A stretch of 61,938 nt of DNA. Origin: Pseudodesulfovibrio pelocollis. Lineage in GTDB: Bacteria > Desulfobacterota > Desulfovibrionia > Desulfovibrionales > Desulfovibrionaceae. Where the stretch lies: the NCBI RefSeq assembly GCF_030282845.1, contig NZ_JASTWE010000020.1, positions 1 through 61,938 of the forward strand, given 5' to 3'. How positions within the stretch are numbered: the stretch's first letter is position 1; the number at the start of each line of letters is the position of its first letter. The notes below the pieces were generated by a model, which was not told where the DNA came from, did not search any database, and saw only the letters and a list, made by a program, of their open reading frames with translations. Shown piece after piece: positions 8,961-18,530 of the stretch. Made by a program: the position numbers and the translations under genes.

Positions 8961-9141
8961 CACTTACTACGGTAGTCGGCGTCGTCCATGGGGACACGTC
9001 GGGTCATCGTCGGCCAGCGCTGACGATGGGTGAACAAGCTTGAGGTATTTTGGACGCTTGCGCGATTCGTATGGCCTCGATCCGGTTCACCGGGCGACCG
9101 CCAATGGATCACTTTTCTTACATTTCTGGAGACCTGTACGA

Positions 9142-9405
9142 ATGGCCAAGAACATCTATGTGGGCAACCTGCCCTGGAGCTGTACGGAAGAAGAACTGCG
9201 CGCAGCCTTTGAAGCCTACGGTGAAGTGCACTCCGTCAAACTTGTCAATGATCGCGAGACCGGCCGGCCCCGCGGCTTCGGCTTCGTGGAAATGGAAGAC
9301 CAGGGCGCGCTGGAAGCCATCAAGAACCTGGATGGCAGCGACTTCGGTGGCCGCAACATCAAGGTCAACGAATCTCGTCCCCGTCCCGAGCGTCCCCGCT
9401 GGTAG
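9142..9405 (+). CDS. RNA-recognition-motif RNA-binding protein
   Basis: An 87-aa single-RRM protein. RNP-2 is IYVGNL (5-10) and RNP-1 is RGFGFVEM (44-51), both intact, followed by a short basic RPRPERPRW tail. Bacterial proteins of this kind bind single-stranded RNA and are often cold-induced in cyanobacteria and deltaproteobacteria. The ATG at 9142 has GGAG about 11 bases upstream and starts exactly at the domain edge. A strong terminator follows, so it is transcribed apart from infA. Its place beside infA and a DEAD-box helicase suggests a role in RNA metabolism or cold adaptation, which is inference. Confidence 0.9.
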   Translation: MAKNIYVGNLPWSCTEEELRAAFEAYGEVHSVKLVNDRETGRPRGFGFVEMEDQGALEAIKNLDGSDFGGRNIKVNESRPRPERPRW

Positions 9406-9438
9406 TCACCGATCATACGCCGACAAACGGCAACCCGA

Positions 9439-9463
9439 GCCCGCCCCCACTGGGCGGGCTTTT
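9439..9463 (+). terminator. rho-independent terminator after RRM gene
   Basis: Seven-base-pair G+C stem GCCCGCC (9439-9445) / GGCGGGC (9453-9459), followed by TTTT. One extra C-G pair closes the loop. Confidence 0.85.
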
Positions 9464-9492
9464 CCCGTCCCCTTAAGGAGGATACAGCATAT

Positions 9493-9711
9493 ATGGCCAA
9501 AGAAGAAGGAATCACCGTCCAGGGCACCGTCGAAGAGGCGCTGCCCAACGCCATGTTCCGCGTCGAACTCGAGAACGGCCACTCCGTCCTCGCCCACATC
9601 TCCGGCAAGATGCGCAAGTTCCGCATCCGCGTCATGCCCGGCGACACTGTCACCGTCGAACTCTCCCCCTACGACCTGACCCGCGGCCGCATTACCTTCC
9701 GCCCCCGCTAA
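9493..9711 (+). CDS. infA: translation initiation factor IF-1
   Basis: A 72-aa S1/OB-fold protein, the standard IF-1 length. It binds the 30S A site and works with IF-2 and IF-3 at initiation. Diagnostic motifs are [26 protein letters not shown] and the C-terminal [12 protein letters not shown] strong AAGGAGG lies about ten bases before the ATG. It sits between an RRM gene and a DEAD-box helicase rather than in the ribosomal-protein operon. The region 9712-9854 before the helicase has no terminator I can see, so the two may be cotranscribed. Confidence 0.97.
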   Translation: MAKEEGITVQGTVEEALPNAMFRVELENGHSVLAHISGKMRKFRIRVMPGDTVTVELSPYDLTRGRITFRPR

Positions 9712-9854
9712 TTTCCCGCTCTCGGGCCGCGCCATGCGGCCCCGGAGCACGGCGTCTCCGGTTCGCATCCCCGCCGCAGCATGTGTCTGCGGCGCGGTTT
9801 CGCGCGCCTCCACCGCCATCGACCGCCCGGGCACAGCCCGGAAACAAGGACATC

Positions 9855-11510
9855 ATGAACGAATTCAAGGAACTGGGCCTCTCCGAGGAAACCCTCGCGG
9901 CCCTGGAATCCAAGGGCTTCACCAGCCCAACCCCGATCCAGGTACGAACCATCCCCCTGCTGCTTGGCGGCACGGTGGACATTGTCGGACAGGCCCAGAC
10001 CGGCACGGGCAAGACCGCTGCCTTTGCCCTGCCCATCATCGAGACTGCCAAGGCCAATGCGGGGCACGTCCAGGCACTCATCCTGGCCCCCACCCGCGAG
10101 CTGGCCATCCAGGTAGCCGAGGAGATCAACTCCCTGAAGGGGAGCAAGCGGCTGCGCGTCCTGCCGGTTTACGGCGGCCAGGCCATCCACATGCAGCTCA
10201 AGGCCTTGAGGGGCGGGGTTGACGTAGTGGTCGGCACGCCCGGCCGGATCATGGACCACCTCTCCCGGGGCACCCTGCGCCTGGACCGGCTCGACTTCGT
10301 GGTTCTCGACGAGGCCGACGAGATGTGCAACATGGGCTTTGTGGACGACGTGCGCGAGATCCTCAAGGCCACCGGCCCGGACCGCCGCACCCTGCTCTTC
10401 TCGGCCACCATGCCCACCGAGGTCATGCGCATCGCCAAGGAATTCATGGGCGACTACGAGCTGGTCACGGTCAAGGCCGAGAAGAACGACACCCCCCTCA
10501 CCCGGCAGGTCTTCCACGAGGTGGCCGATTCGGACCGCTTCGAGGCCCTGTGCCGGGTGGTGGACGCCGAGCCGGACTTCTACGGCCTGGTCTTCACCCG
10601 CACCCGGGCCGATGCCGACGAGGTGGCCGGACGGCTGACCGAGCGCGGCTACCCGGCCGAGCCCATCCACGGCGACCTCTCCCAGGCCCGGCGCGAGGAG
10701 ATCCTCGGCCGCTTCCGCAAGCGGCTGGTGACCATCCTGGTGGCCACCGATGTGGCCGCGCGCGGCATCGACGTGCCCGACCTGAGCCACGTGGTCAACT
10801 TCGCCCTGCCCCAGGACCCGCAGACCTTTGTCCACCGCACCGGCCGCACCGGCCGGGCCGGCAGGGAGGGCGTGGCCATTTCCCTGATCGCCCCCGGCGA
10901 ATTCCGCCGCCTCATGTACATCACCAAAAGCTCTGGCATCGACATCGCCAAGGCCAAGCTGCCGTGCATCCGCGACGTCATCCATACCAAGAAGAGCCGG
11001 ATGATCGACGGACTCGACGCCATCATGGCCGATGAGACCCACCATCCCTATCTGCCCATGGCGCGCGGTCTGCTCGACGGACGCGAGGCCGAGGACGTGG
11101 TGGCCGCCCTGCTCAAGCACGCCTTTGGCGACGAGCTGATGGAATCGAGCTACCGCGAGATCGACACCATCACCCCGGCCACCCGGGGCCGCGCCGACCT
11201 GGTCTGCTCCCTTGGCCGGGTGGACGGCATGAACCCCAGGGATTTCGTGGAGTTCATCGCCAAGACGGCGGACATCAAACCCTGGTCCATCCAGCATGTG
11301 CGCGTGCAGGGCGAGCGGACCACCTTCACCGTGCCCGGCGCCGAGGCCCGGACCATCATCGAGCGGGTTCTCAGCCGCGATGGACGCCCTCTGGTCAGCC
11401 TGGGCGAGCCATCGAAAATGCCGCCCTACCGCCGCGAATTCTCCAATAAGGGCGCACCCGGCGCGGGCAAGCGCCCCTTCAAGAAGCCCTTCAAGCCCAG
11501 AAAGGGCTGA
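9855..11510 (+). CDS. deaD: DEAD-box ATP-dependent RNA helicase
   Basis: A 551-aa helicase of the DeaD/CsdA type that unwinds RNA during ribosome assembly and mRNA decay. The Q motif is FTSPTPIQ and motif I is AQTGTGKT near 48. PTRELAIQ, DEAD (152-155), SAT and the C-terminal HRTGRTGRAG are all intact. After the two RecA domains comes a C-terminal region with a DbpA-like RNA-binding fold (residues about 440-525; LGRVDGMNPRDFVEFIAKTADI) and a Lys/Arg-rich tail. The ATG at 9855 follows ACAAGGACATC. A perfect 17-bp terminator lies just downstream. The upstream leader of about 140 nt may be regulatory. Confidence 0.93.
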   Translation: MNEFKELGLSEETLAALESKGFTSPTPIQVRTIPLLLGGTVDIVGQAQTGTGKTAAFALPIIETAKANAGHVQALILAPTRELAIQVAEEINSLKGSKRLRVLPVYGGQAIHMQLKALRGGVDVVVGTPGRIMDHLSRGTLRLDRLDFVVLDEADEMCNMGFVDDVREILKATGPDRRTLLFSATMPTEVMRIAKEFMGDYELVTVKAEKNDTPLTRQVFHEVADSDRFEALCRVVDAEPDFYGLVFTRTRADADEVAGRLTERGYPAEPIHGDLSQARREEILGRFRKRLVTILVATDVAARGIDVPDLSHVVNFALPQDPQTFVHRTGRTGRAGREGVAISLIAPGEFRRLMYITKSSGIDIAKAKLPCIRDVIHTKKSRMIDGLDAIMADETHHPYLPMARGLLDGREAEDVVAALLKHAFGDELMESSYREIDTITPATRGRADLVCSLGRVDGMNPRDFVEFIAKTADIKPWSIQHVRVQGERTTFTVPGAEARTIIERVLSRDGRPLVSLGEPSKMPPYRREFSNKGAPGAGKRPFKKPFKPRKG

Positions 11511-11529
11511 TCCTCCCGGCACAAACACC

Positions 11530-11565
11530 AAGGCCCGTGCCCGAGACATCTCGGGCACGGGCCTT
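11530..11565 (+). terminator. terminator after deaD
   Basis: Perfect 17-bp inverted repeat (11530-11546 / 11549-11565, AAGGCCCGTGCCCGAGA and its complement), with only a short pyrimidine tail. The symmetry would allow it to work on both strands. Confidence 0.8.
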
Positions 11566-12154
11566 CTCGCGTTTCGCCACCCCCGGGCTTGGGAAATCCC
11601 GAACAAGCCGTAGCCCTGTTTGCCCTCCAAGTGCGAGGCAATCCGCGCGACTCTCTACACCACAGAACAATGATGGACCACGTCCATGACCACGCCACTA
11701 CAAAGCAATACTACCAATATGGATAAAATTTTGTATCATGCCTTGTTGAAAACACCGAACAGGCTTAATAGATGGCGCATATATCATTGCATATCAAGCT
11801 GTTAAAAATATTAAAATTTGATTTCAAACAATACAAAACCGGAAATAAGTGCAGAAACGACTTTTCAGATAAAAAAATCATGCAACAATTCAAATCACCA
11901 GATTCGTCACTGTTACATAAATGAATACACTGCTCGCAAAGCGTAATTGTAACATTTTGCACAAGGGTGCCAATGTTGCACCAAAGGTTGTCATTGAAGT
12001 CGCAATTCTGTAACGATCGCCAGATGGCATGTCCTGTCGCTGTCCGAGCCGCCTCAGCTCCGGCCGAATCTCCGGCCATCCCCTGATCGGTGGCCCGGTC
12101 GGTCCCTGTTGGGTCGTCATAGACACCGCTTCGCTGAAACAAGGATTCCACATC
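11566..12154. other. A+T-rich gene-free region upstream of chemoreceptor
   Basis: No convincing gene. From about 11690 to 11960 the sequence is strikingly A+T-rich (by eye near one-third G+C) against a G+C-rich genome, with runs such as TAAAAATATTAAAATTTG. Open frames crossing it are shadows of the downstream gene. It may be a regulatory region with nucleoid-protein binding, or a remnant of acquired DNA. Confidence 0.6.
11966..11980 (+). promoter_or_regulatory. possible sigma-54 promoter of the chemoreceptor gene
   Basis: GG at 11966-11967, ten bases, then GC at 11978-11979 within TTGCA, which fits the -24/-12 spacing of sigma-54 promoters. The -24 block (GGTGCC) is only a partial match to TGGCAC. 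It would give a 5' leader of about 165 nt. Weak evidence. Confidence 0.25.
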
Positions 12155-14584
12155 ATGAAGATGAGCATTCGTCTGAAAGTCCTGCTGCCCGTGCTGGCCA
12201 CCGTGCTGGTTCTTGGCGGCGCAAGCCTGTATCTGCTGCGCACGGACCTGGGGTTGCTCCGCGACAATTTCGTCAGGAGCATGGTTCACGAGAAAGAGGC
12301 CGAGCTGAACCACTCCATCGCCTCCACCTCCAGCCGGGCCAAGCAGATGGCCTCGCTGTTTTCCACCACGCCGGAGGTGATCCGCGCCTTTCAGATGGCC
12401 CACGAGGGCGACATCAACGACGAAAACGACCCGTCCGCCCAGGAGGCGCGCATCTTTCTGCGCGCGGCCATGGCCCCTGTCAACATCGGCCACGCGGCGG
12501 CCATGGAGGGCGAGCTGCTCCAGCTCCACTTCCACCTGCCCAACGCCCGCAGCCTGCTGCGCGCCTGGCGCAAGCAGCAGACCCAGCGCGACGGCGTGTG
12601 GGTGGACGTCTCCGACGACCTGAAGTCGTTTCGCCAAACCGTGCTCGACGTCAACCGCACGGGCCAGCCCGTGGAGGGCATCGAGCTTGGCCGGGGCGGC
12701 TTCGCCATCCGGGGGCTGACCCCGGTGCGCGACGAATCGGGCAGGCCCCTGGGCTCGGTGGAGGTGCTTCTCGACTTTGATCCCATCCTGAGCAGCGCGG
12801 CCGAGGGCGAGGGCAGGCAGCTCCTGCTCTACATGAACGCCGACCGCCTCACCATCGCCCGCGGCCTCAACGATCCGGTCAAATACCCGGTGACGGACGG
12901 CCGCTTCGTCCTGGTCTCCAACTCCGGTGATCCCCAGGTGGCGAACATGGTGCCCCTTGATCTCCTGGACCAGGGCACGCGCGAACTTGGCATGCGCATC
13001 ATGGATTCCATGGCCATGGCCGCCTTCCCGGTGCGCGACTACAAGGGCAGCCAGATCGGCCTCATCGTCTACGCCATGGACACCTCGGACACCGCAGCCA
13101 TCATAAACTCGGCGGGCATGACCATCGGCTCCCTGCTCCTGGCCATCCTCATCCTGCCCGCCCTGGTCACCTGGCTGTTCATCAGCCGCAGCGTCATCCG
13201 GCCGGTGCAGGCCATCATCGGCAAGATCCGCGACATCGCCGAGGACCGGGCCGACCTCGACGAGCGGCTGGACGACTCGGCCAATGACGAGATGGGCAAC
13301 CTCGCGAGCTGGTTCAACGTGCTCATGGGCAAGCTCGGCGACATCCTGACCGAGGTCAGGACCTACATGTACATCGTCAACGCCGTGCCCGACCCCATCT
13401 TCACCGTGGACGACGACATGCGGATCATCGTGGGCAACGAGGCCACGGCACGGTTCGGCAACAGGAAGCTCGAAAGCCTCAAGGGCACCCACTGCCGCGA
13501 CATATTCAACACCTCCATCTGCGGTACCGAGAAATGTCCCATCCACAAGTGCCGGGAGCGCGACGGCCACTACGAGGGCGATGTCATAAACATCATCAAG
13601 GATGGCAAGGAAATATCAATCAAGCCCACCTCGGACGTGCTGCGCGATCCCTCGGGCCGGGTCATCGGACGCATGGAAGTGGCGCGCAACGTCACCGAAC
13701 TGGTGGAAAAGGAGCGCGGCATCCAGGCCAACCTGGAGCGCATCAGCGAGGTCAACGACCGGATCATGAACGTGGCCGGGGCCATCGCCGAGACCTCCTC
13801 TACCCTGCGTGACCAGGTCACCGAGGCCTCGGACGGTGCCGAGCTGCAGAAATCACGGGCCATGGAAACGGCCACGGCCATGGAAGAAATGAACGCTACA
13901 GTCATAGAGGTGGCCTCCAACGCGGCCAACGCCGCCAGTCAGGCGGACGAGACGCGCAGCCGGGCCGACAAGGGCGCGGCCGTGGTCGAGCGGGCCGTGG
14001 AAGCCATGGGCGAGGTCCGATCCCACTCGCACAAACTGCGAAACAACATGGACAGCCTGGGCACCAAGGCCGACGGCATCGGCAAGGTGCTCGGCGTGAT
14101 CACCGACATCGCCGACCAGACCAATCTGCTGGCGCTCAACGCGGCCATCGAAGCGGCCCGGGCGGGCGACGCAGGACGCGGCTTCGCCGTAGTGGCCGAC
14201 GAAGTGCGCAAGCTGGCCGAAAAGACCATGACCGCCACCAAGGAAGTGGACGAGGCCATCCGGGCCATCCAGCAGGGCACCAGGGAAAACGTTGCGGCCG
14301 TGGGCGAGTCCGAAGCGGCCGTGGAGCGGGCCACGCAACTGGTCAACGAATCCGGCGCGGCCCTTGAGGCCATCCGCGCCCTGGTGGACAGCAGCGCCGA
14401 TCAGGTGCGGGCCATCGCCACGGCCGCCGAGGAGCAGTCAGCCACCAGCGACGAGATCAGCAACTCCGTGGGCGAGGTCAGCCGCGTGGCCGAGGACACG
14501 GCCGAAGGCATGGAGCGCGCCCGGGACGAGGTCCGGCGCATGGCGGAACTGGCCGAGGAGCTGCGCACCATATCATCCCAATAA
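12155..14584 (+). CDS. methyl-accepting chemotaxis protein with PAS domain
   Basis: An 809-aa transmembrane chemoreceptor. TM1 is at about 9-28, then a large periplasmic sensor domain to about 310, TM2 at about 320-345, HAMP at about 345-395, and a cytoplasmic PAS domain at about 405-512. The PAS domain holds a Cys cluster ([20 protein letters not shown]). The signalling module follows, with the near-universal hairpin tip [20 protein letters not shown] near 650. The Cys-rich PAS could bind a metal or respond to redox, which is inference. The ATG at 12155 is chosen because [12 protein letters not shown] starts the first helix directly. It is followed by a stem-loop terminator and then the DUF748 gene. 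Ligand unknown. Confidence 0.93.
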   Translation: MKMSIRLKVLLPVLATVLVLGGASLYLLRTDLGLLRDNFVRSMVHEKEAELNHSIASTSSRAKQMASLFSTTPEVIRAFQMAHEGDINDENDPSAQEARIFLRAAMAPVNIGHAAAMEGELLQLHFHLPNARSLLRAWRKQQTQRDGVWVDVSDDLKSFRQTVLDVNRTGQPVEGIELGRGGFAIRGLTPVRDESGRPLGSVEVLLDFDPILSSAAEGEGRQLLLYMNADRLTIARGLNDPVKYPVTDGRFVLVSNSGDPQVANMVPLDLLDQGTRELGMRIMDSMAMAAFPVRDYKGSQIGLIVYAMDTSDTAAIINSAGMTIGSLLLAILILPALVTWLFISRSVIRPVQAIIGKIRDIAEDRADLDERLDDSANDEMGNLASWFNVLMGKLGDILTEVRTYMYIVNAVPDPIFTVDDDMRIIVGNEATARFGNRKLESLKGTHCRDIFNTSICGTEKCPIHKCRERDGHYEGDVINIIKDGKEISIKPTSDVLRDPSGRVIGRMEVARNVTELVEKERGIQANLERISEVNDRIMNVAGAIAETSSTLRDQVTEASDGAELQKSRAMETATAMEEMNATVIEVASNAANAASQADETRSRADKGAAVVERAVEAMGEVRSHSHKLRNNMDSLGTKADGIGKVLGVITDIADQTNLLALNAAIEAARAGDAGRGFAVVADEVRKLAEKTMTATKEVDEAIRAIQQGTRENVAAVGESEAAVERATQLVNESGAALEAIRALVDSSADQVRAIATAAEEQSATSDEISNSVGEVSRVAEDTAEGMERARDEVRRMAELAEELRTISSQ

Positions 14585-14607
14585 TCACACCTCCTCCATG
14601 CCCCCCG

Positions 14608-14641
14608 AAACGCCGGGCGCGACCGTACGCGCCCGGCGTTT
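14608..14641 (+). terminator. terminator after chemoreceptor gene
   Basis: Perfect 14-bp stem (14608-14621 / 14628-14641, AAACGCCGGGCGCG and complement) with a six-base loop. The U tract is short. Confidence 0.75.
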
Positions 14642-14777
14642 CACTGTTTCCAGCAAGGAAGACACCCGGAGCCATTGAAAAAGATACCGAAAATCATGCG
14701 CCGCATATGGCATAGCGCGACAGAATCGGCTATCCTTGATTTTACAAGTGAAACTTCGAGACTTTGCGGACCCGAGC

Positions 14778-17700
14778 ATGATGGCATTCCTCGACAAAAT
14801 ACCCCTTGCCACTCCCCGGATACGGCGCGTGGCCTTTGGCCTGCTCTGCGGTCTGGTCGCTTACGCCCTGGCCGGGTTCCTGCTGCTCCCGACCATCATC
14901 AAATCCACCATCGTCGGCCAGGGGGCCGCCGCCCTGGGCCGGTCCACCCATCTCGGCGAGGCCGCCTTCAACCCATTCACCCTGCGCCTGACCCTGCGCG
15001 ATTTCCGGGTAGACGCGCGAACGGACGGGACCGAGAACGCAGAAGCGCTGCTTTCCTTTGACGAACTGTCCGCCTCGGCCTCCATCTCCTCCCTGTGGAA
15101 GATGGCCCCGGTCATCAACGATCTCGCCCTGGGCGGCCTCGCCGTGTCCGTGACCCATTACGGCGACGGCCATTACTCCATCTCGGACCTGCTCGACGGG
15201 CCGGGCGGGCCGGACGAATCCCCGGACCAGGTGGGCACGCCCTTTCCCTTTGCCCTGTACGGGTTCGAGATGAGCAACGCCACCATCGTCTTCGACGACA
15301 GGCCGCACGGCAAGCGCCACGTCATCTCCGAAATCAACCTGAGCGTTCCCTTCACCTCGAGCTTCGAGGCCCTGCGCGGCGAATTCACCCAGCCCACCTG
15401 CTCGGCCGTGATCAACGGCGACCCGATCACCCTGGACGGACAGACCCTCCCCTTTCACGACTCCCTGCGCACCGAGTTCCGCCTGGGCGCGGTCAATGTC
15501 GATCTGAGCAAATACTGGCCCTACGTCCAGGCAGACACGCCGCTTTCCCTGACAAGGGGCCGCTTCTCCTCGGATATCTCCCTCAACTTCGAGCGGCCGG
15601 ACGCCCGGCGCATCACTGTCTTCATCAGCGGCGGCGGCAGCCTGACCGGGCTGGAAATCGCCTCGCCCGACGATGGCACCGTGCTCTCGGCAGAGCGCCT
15701 CGGCTTTCGCCTGGAGCGTTTCTCTCCGGGCGACATGCGCCTCGCCCTCTCGGAACTCAGCGTGGACAAACCCGTTGCCCGGGTCATCCGCCATGAGGAC
15801 GGACAGCTCAACTGGGAGCGGTATTTCCCGGCCTCAGGCGATGGAAACGGGAACGCGGCCACCGCAGACGAGGCCATCCAGGCCGTGATCCGCGCCCTGA
15901 CCGTGAACTCCGGCCGCGTGGAGTGGATCGACCGGGCCGTGCCCGGCGGATTCACGCGCGCCGTGACTGACATGACCATCACGGCCCAGGGGGTGAACAC
16001 CGGGGCCGAGCCAGCGCCCTTTGCCGCGTCCCTGACCATCGGCCCTTTGGCCGAAGGAAACGCCACGGCCGATGGCCGCGCCACCATCACCGCCAACGGC
16101 CGTTTTGCCCTCTCGCCCCTGTCCGCCTCGGCCGCCGTCACCGCAGCCGGAATAGCCCTGCCGGACTATGCCCCCTATTTCGCCCAGGCCCTGCCCCTGA
16201 CCGTGGACAGCGGCGTGGTCGGCTTGAGCGGCACCGTCGCCCTGGCGGACTCGGCGACCATCACCCTGCGCGACGGGACCATGGCCCTGACCGACCTGCA
16301 ACTGCGTGCCCCGGACAGCGACACCCCGGTCGTCACCGCCTCCAGGTTGGACGTGGACGGCATCGCTCTGGACACCGGGACCCGAGTTGTCACCGTGGCC
16401 GAAATCCGGCTGGAAGACCCCGAGGCGCGGCTGCGCATGGACGAACCGGGCCGGGTTGACCTTGTGACCATGTTCGAGGACAGGGACGATCTCCCTGACA
16501 GCGACGTGGCAGCCGAAGACGACCTGGACTGGACCGTGGAGGTGAACGTTCTGCGCCTGCACCGGGGCAGCGTGACCCTGGTGGACGCCAGCGCGGTACC
16601 CGCTTCCGGGGTGGACGCCAGCGCGCCCCACGCCTCGGGGCCGCCCGCCGCTCTGGCCCTGACCGGCATCGGCCTTGAAGTCCGCGATATTTCTACCCGC
16701 CGCGACGGGTCCGCAGACGCGCCCGAATCCACGCCCCTGACCGGCGACCTCACGGCTGACTGGGGCGGCGGCGGGACCATTGGAATAACGGCCAAGGCCA
16801 CCCTCGCGCCCCTGACCGCCAGCGGAACCGTCACCCTGGCCGGGGTCGGGCTTCTCCCGGCCAATCCGTATCTCTCACGTTTCGCGGACATGGCCCTGAC
16901 CCGGGGCGCGGCCTCGTCCACCATGGACTTCGAATTGGCTGAAGACGGACGGCTGACCCTCTCCGGCAACGCTTCCGTGACCGACACCTCCGTAATCGAC
17001 ACCGCCGTCGCGCAAACCACGGAAACAGGTGGCCAAGGCGCCGAGTTGGTCGGCTTCGACACCCTCGGCCTGACCTCATTTCGCTTCGAGAGCGAGCCAG
17101 CCCGGTTGGCGGTGGAGGCCATCCGCCTGACCGGCCCGCGCGGGCAAGTGGAGTTCGACGAGAAGGGACACGTCAATCTGCTCACGGCTCTGCGCATCGC
17201 CCAGCCCGACCCCCTGCCTGATTCGGAAAACAGCACAGGACTGGCCACCGTGGCCGCAAGCCAGGCCGTACCGGAGGCAGCCAACGCCGATGCCAGCCCC
17301 GAACCTGCCGAGCCGGGCTTTTTCGAGACCATGCGCATCGGCACGGTGATCATGGACAATGGTTTGATCCGATTCCGCGACGCCTCGGTCACTCCGGCCT
17401 ACGCCACCGAGGTCAAGGACATCCGGCTCACCCTGACCGACATCGCCCAGACCGACGAGGCCCGCCCCAAGGTGGACATGCACGCCAGCCTCGGCCATAC
17501 CCCCCTGTCCGCCAAGGGGGTGATCAACCCGGTGGTCGTGCCCCTGTATTCAGACATCACTGTCAACCTGGGCGGCCTGGAGCTTGCGCCGCTGACCCCT
17601 TACACCCTCAAGTACCTCGGGTATCCCGTGGAAGGCGGGCGGCTCTATGCCGAGGTCGTCTTCAGGACCGAAAACAACGTGCTTGATGCGGACAACGCCT

Positions 17701-18521
17701 TCCACATCCGGCAACTGGCCCTCGGCCCCAGGGACACCCGGCCCGACGCGCCCAACGTGCAAGTGCGCTTCGGCCTCTCACTGCTTGAGGACGCGAACGG
17801 CGATGTGCGGATCAACCTGCCCATCCGGGGCAGGCTCGACGACCCGAACTTCCGCTTGAACGGCATCGTCTTCAAGGCCTTGGCCGGCCTGTTCACCCGG
17901 GCGCTGACCTCGCCGTTTTCCATCATCGGCTCCCTCTTCGGCGGCGCTGGCAAGGACATCGACACCCTGGTCTTCGAGCCGGGACGCAGCGACCTGCGCG
18001 CCTCCGCCCTGCACAAGCTCGATACCGTGGCCGCCGCCCTCGACGCCCGGCCACGGCTCACACTGGAGGTGGTCGGCGTGACCGACCCGGAGGCCGACCG
18101 CCAGGGCCTGGTCGATATCCATATCCAACACCGGCTCAAGGAGCGAAAGCTCCGCTCCCTGCCGCCCTCGCAGCGGGCCTGGACCACGGTGGAGGCCATG
18201 ACCATCGAGCCGGACGAATACGAAGACCTGCTCTACGAGGCGTACAAGGCCGAGCCGGACGAGACCGGCACCCGCCCCACCACCTTCTTCGTGGCCGACA
18301 GGCAGCCGCCCGAGGTGATGCGCAAGTACCTCGAAGACGCCATCGCCGTGACCGAGGACGACCTGCGCCAGCTTGAGCGGGACCGGGCCGAGGCGGTCAG
18401 GCTCCATCTCGTGGAGCGGGACCCGGCCCTTGAAAAGCGCGTCACCCTGCCCGATCGACGCGGCGTACGCACGGCCAGGACCGGCGTCCCGCTGCACCGG
18501 GCCGACCTGGGGCTTCGATAG
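14778..18521 (+). CDS. DUF748 (AsmA-like) envelope protein
   Basis: A 1247-aa protein of the DUF748 family, related in architecture to AsmA/TamB-like proteins thought to act in lipid or outer-membrane transport. A single N-terminal membrane helix (VAFGLLCGLVAYALAGFLLL) is followed by about 1000 residues of repeated beta-rich, acidic periplasmic sequence. Near 1060-1130 a segment (FEPGRSDLRASALHKLDTVA) resembles an OmpA-like C-terminal domain. A charged helical tail follows. The start is not secure: ATG at 14778 or 14781 is preferred over TTG at 14736, and no good ribosome site is seen. It is followed after 9 nt by the sensor kinase gene, which has its own GGAG site, so the three genes to 22906 look like an operon. 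Confidence 0.82.
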   Translation: MMAFLDKIPLATPRIRRVAFGLLCGLVAYALAGFLLLPTIIKSTIVGQGAAALGRSTHLGEAAFNPFTLRLTLRDFRVDARTDGTENAEALLSFDELSASASISSLWKMAPVINDLALGGLAVSVTHYGDGHYSISDLLDGPGGPDESPDQVGTPFPFALYGFEMSNATIVFDDRPHGKRHVISEINLSVPFTSSFEALRGEFTQPTCSAVINGDPITLDGQTLPFHDSLRTEFRLGAVNVDLSKYWPYVQADTPLSLTRGRFSSDISLNFERPDARRITVFISGGGSLTGLEIASPDDGTVLSAERLGFRLERFSPGDMRLALSELSVDKPVARVIRHEDGQLNWERYFPASGDGNGNAATADEAIQAVIRALTVNSGRVEWIDRAVPGGFTRAVTDMTITAQGVNTGAEPAPFAASLTIGPLAEGNATADGRATITANGRFALSPLSASAAVTAAGIALPDYAPYFAQALPLTVDSGVVGLSGTVALADSATITLRDGTMALTDLQLRAPDSDTPVVTASRLDVDGIALDTGTRVVTVAEIRLEDPEARLRMDEPGRVDLVTMFEDRDDLPDSDVAAEDDLDWTVEVNVLRLHRGSVTLVDASAVPASGVDASAPHASGPPAALALTGIGLEVRDISTRRDGSADAPESTPLTGDLTADWGGGGTIGITAKATLAPLTASGTVTLAGVGLLPANPYLSRFADMALTRGAASSTMDFELAEDGRLTLSGNASVTDTSVIDTAVAQTTETGGQGAELVGFDTLGLTSFRFESEPARLAVEAIRLTGPRGQVEFDEKGHVNLLTALRIAQPDPLPDSENSTGLATVAASQAVPEAANADASPEPAEPGFFETMRIGTVIMDNGLIRFRDASVTPAYATEVKDIRLTLTDIAQTDEARPKVDMHASLGHTPLSAKGVINPVVVPLYSDITVNLGGLELAPLTPYTLKYLGYPVEGGRLYAEVVFRTENNVLDADNAFHIRQLALGPRDTRPDAPNVQVRFGLSLLEDANGDVRINLPIRGRLDDPNFRLNGIVFKALAGLFTRALTSPFSIIGSLFGGAGKDIDTLVFEPGRSDLRASALHKLDTVAAALDARPRLTLEVVGVTDPEADRQGLVDIHIQHRLKERKLRSLPPSQRAWTTVEAMTIEPDEYEDLLYEAYKAEPDETGTRPTTFFVADRQPPEVMRKYLEDAIAVTEDDLRQLERDRAEAVRLHLVERDPALEKRVTLPDRRGVRTARTGVPLHRADLGLR

Positions 18522-18530
18522 GAGAAAGCC

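Noticed and set aside
9708-11630. 640-codon open frame on the minus strand
   Set aside because: It is antisense to the DEAD-box helicase, whose motifs are complete. The protein is Gly/Ala/His-rich with no domain, a typical shadow frame in G+C-rich DNA.
11765-13570. 601-codon minus-strand frame crossing the A+T-rich region
   Set aside because: Mostly antisense to the chemoreceptor. The remainder in the A+T-rich segment has no recognisable protein features.
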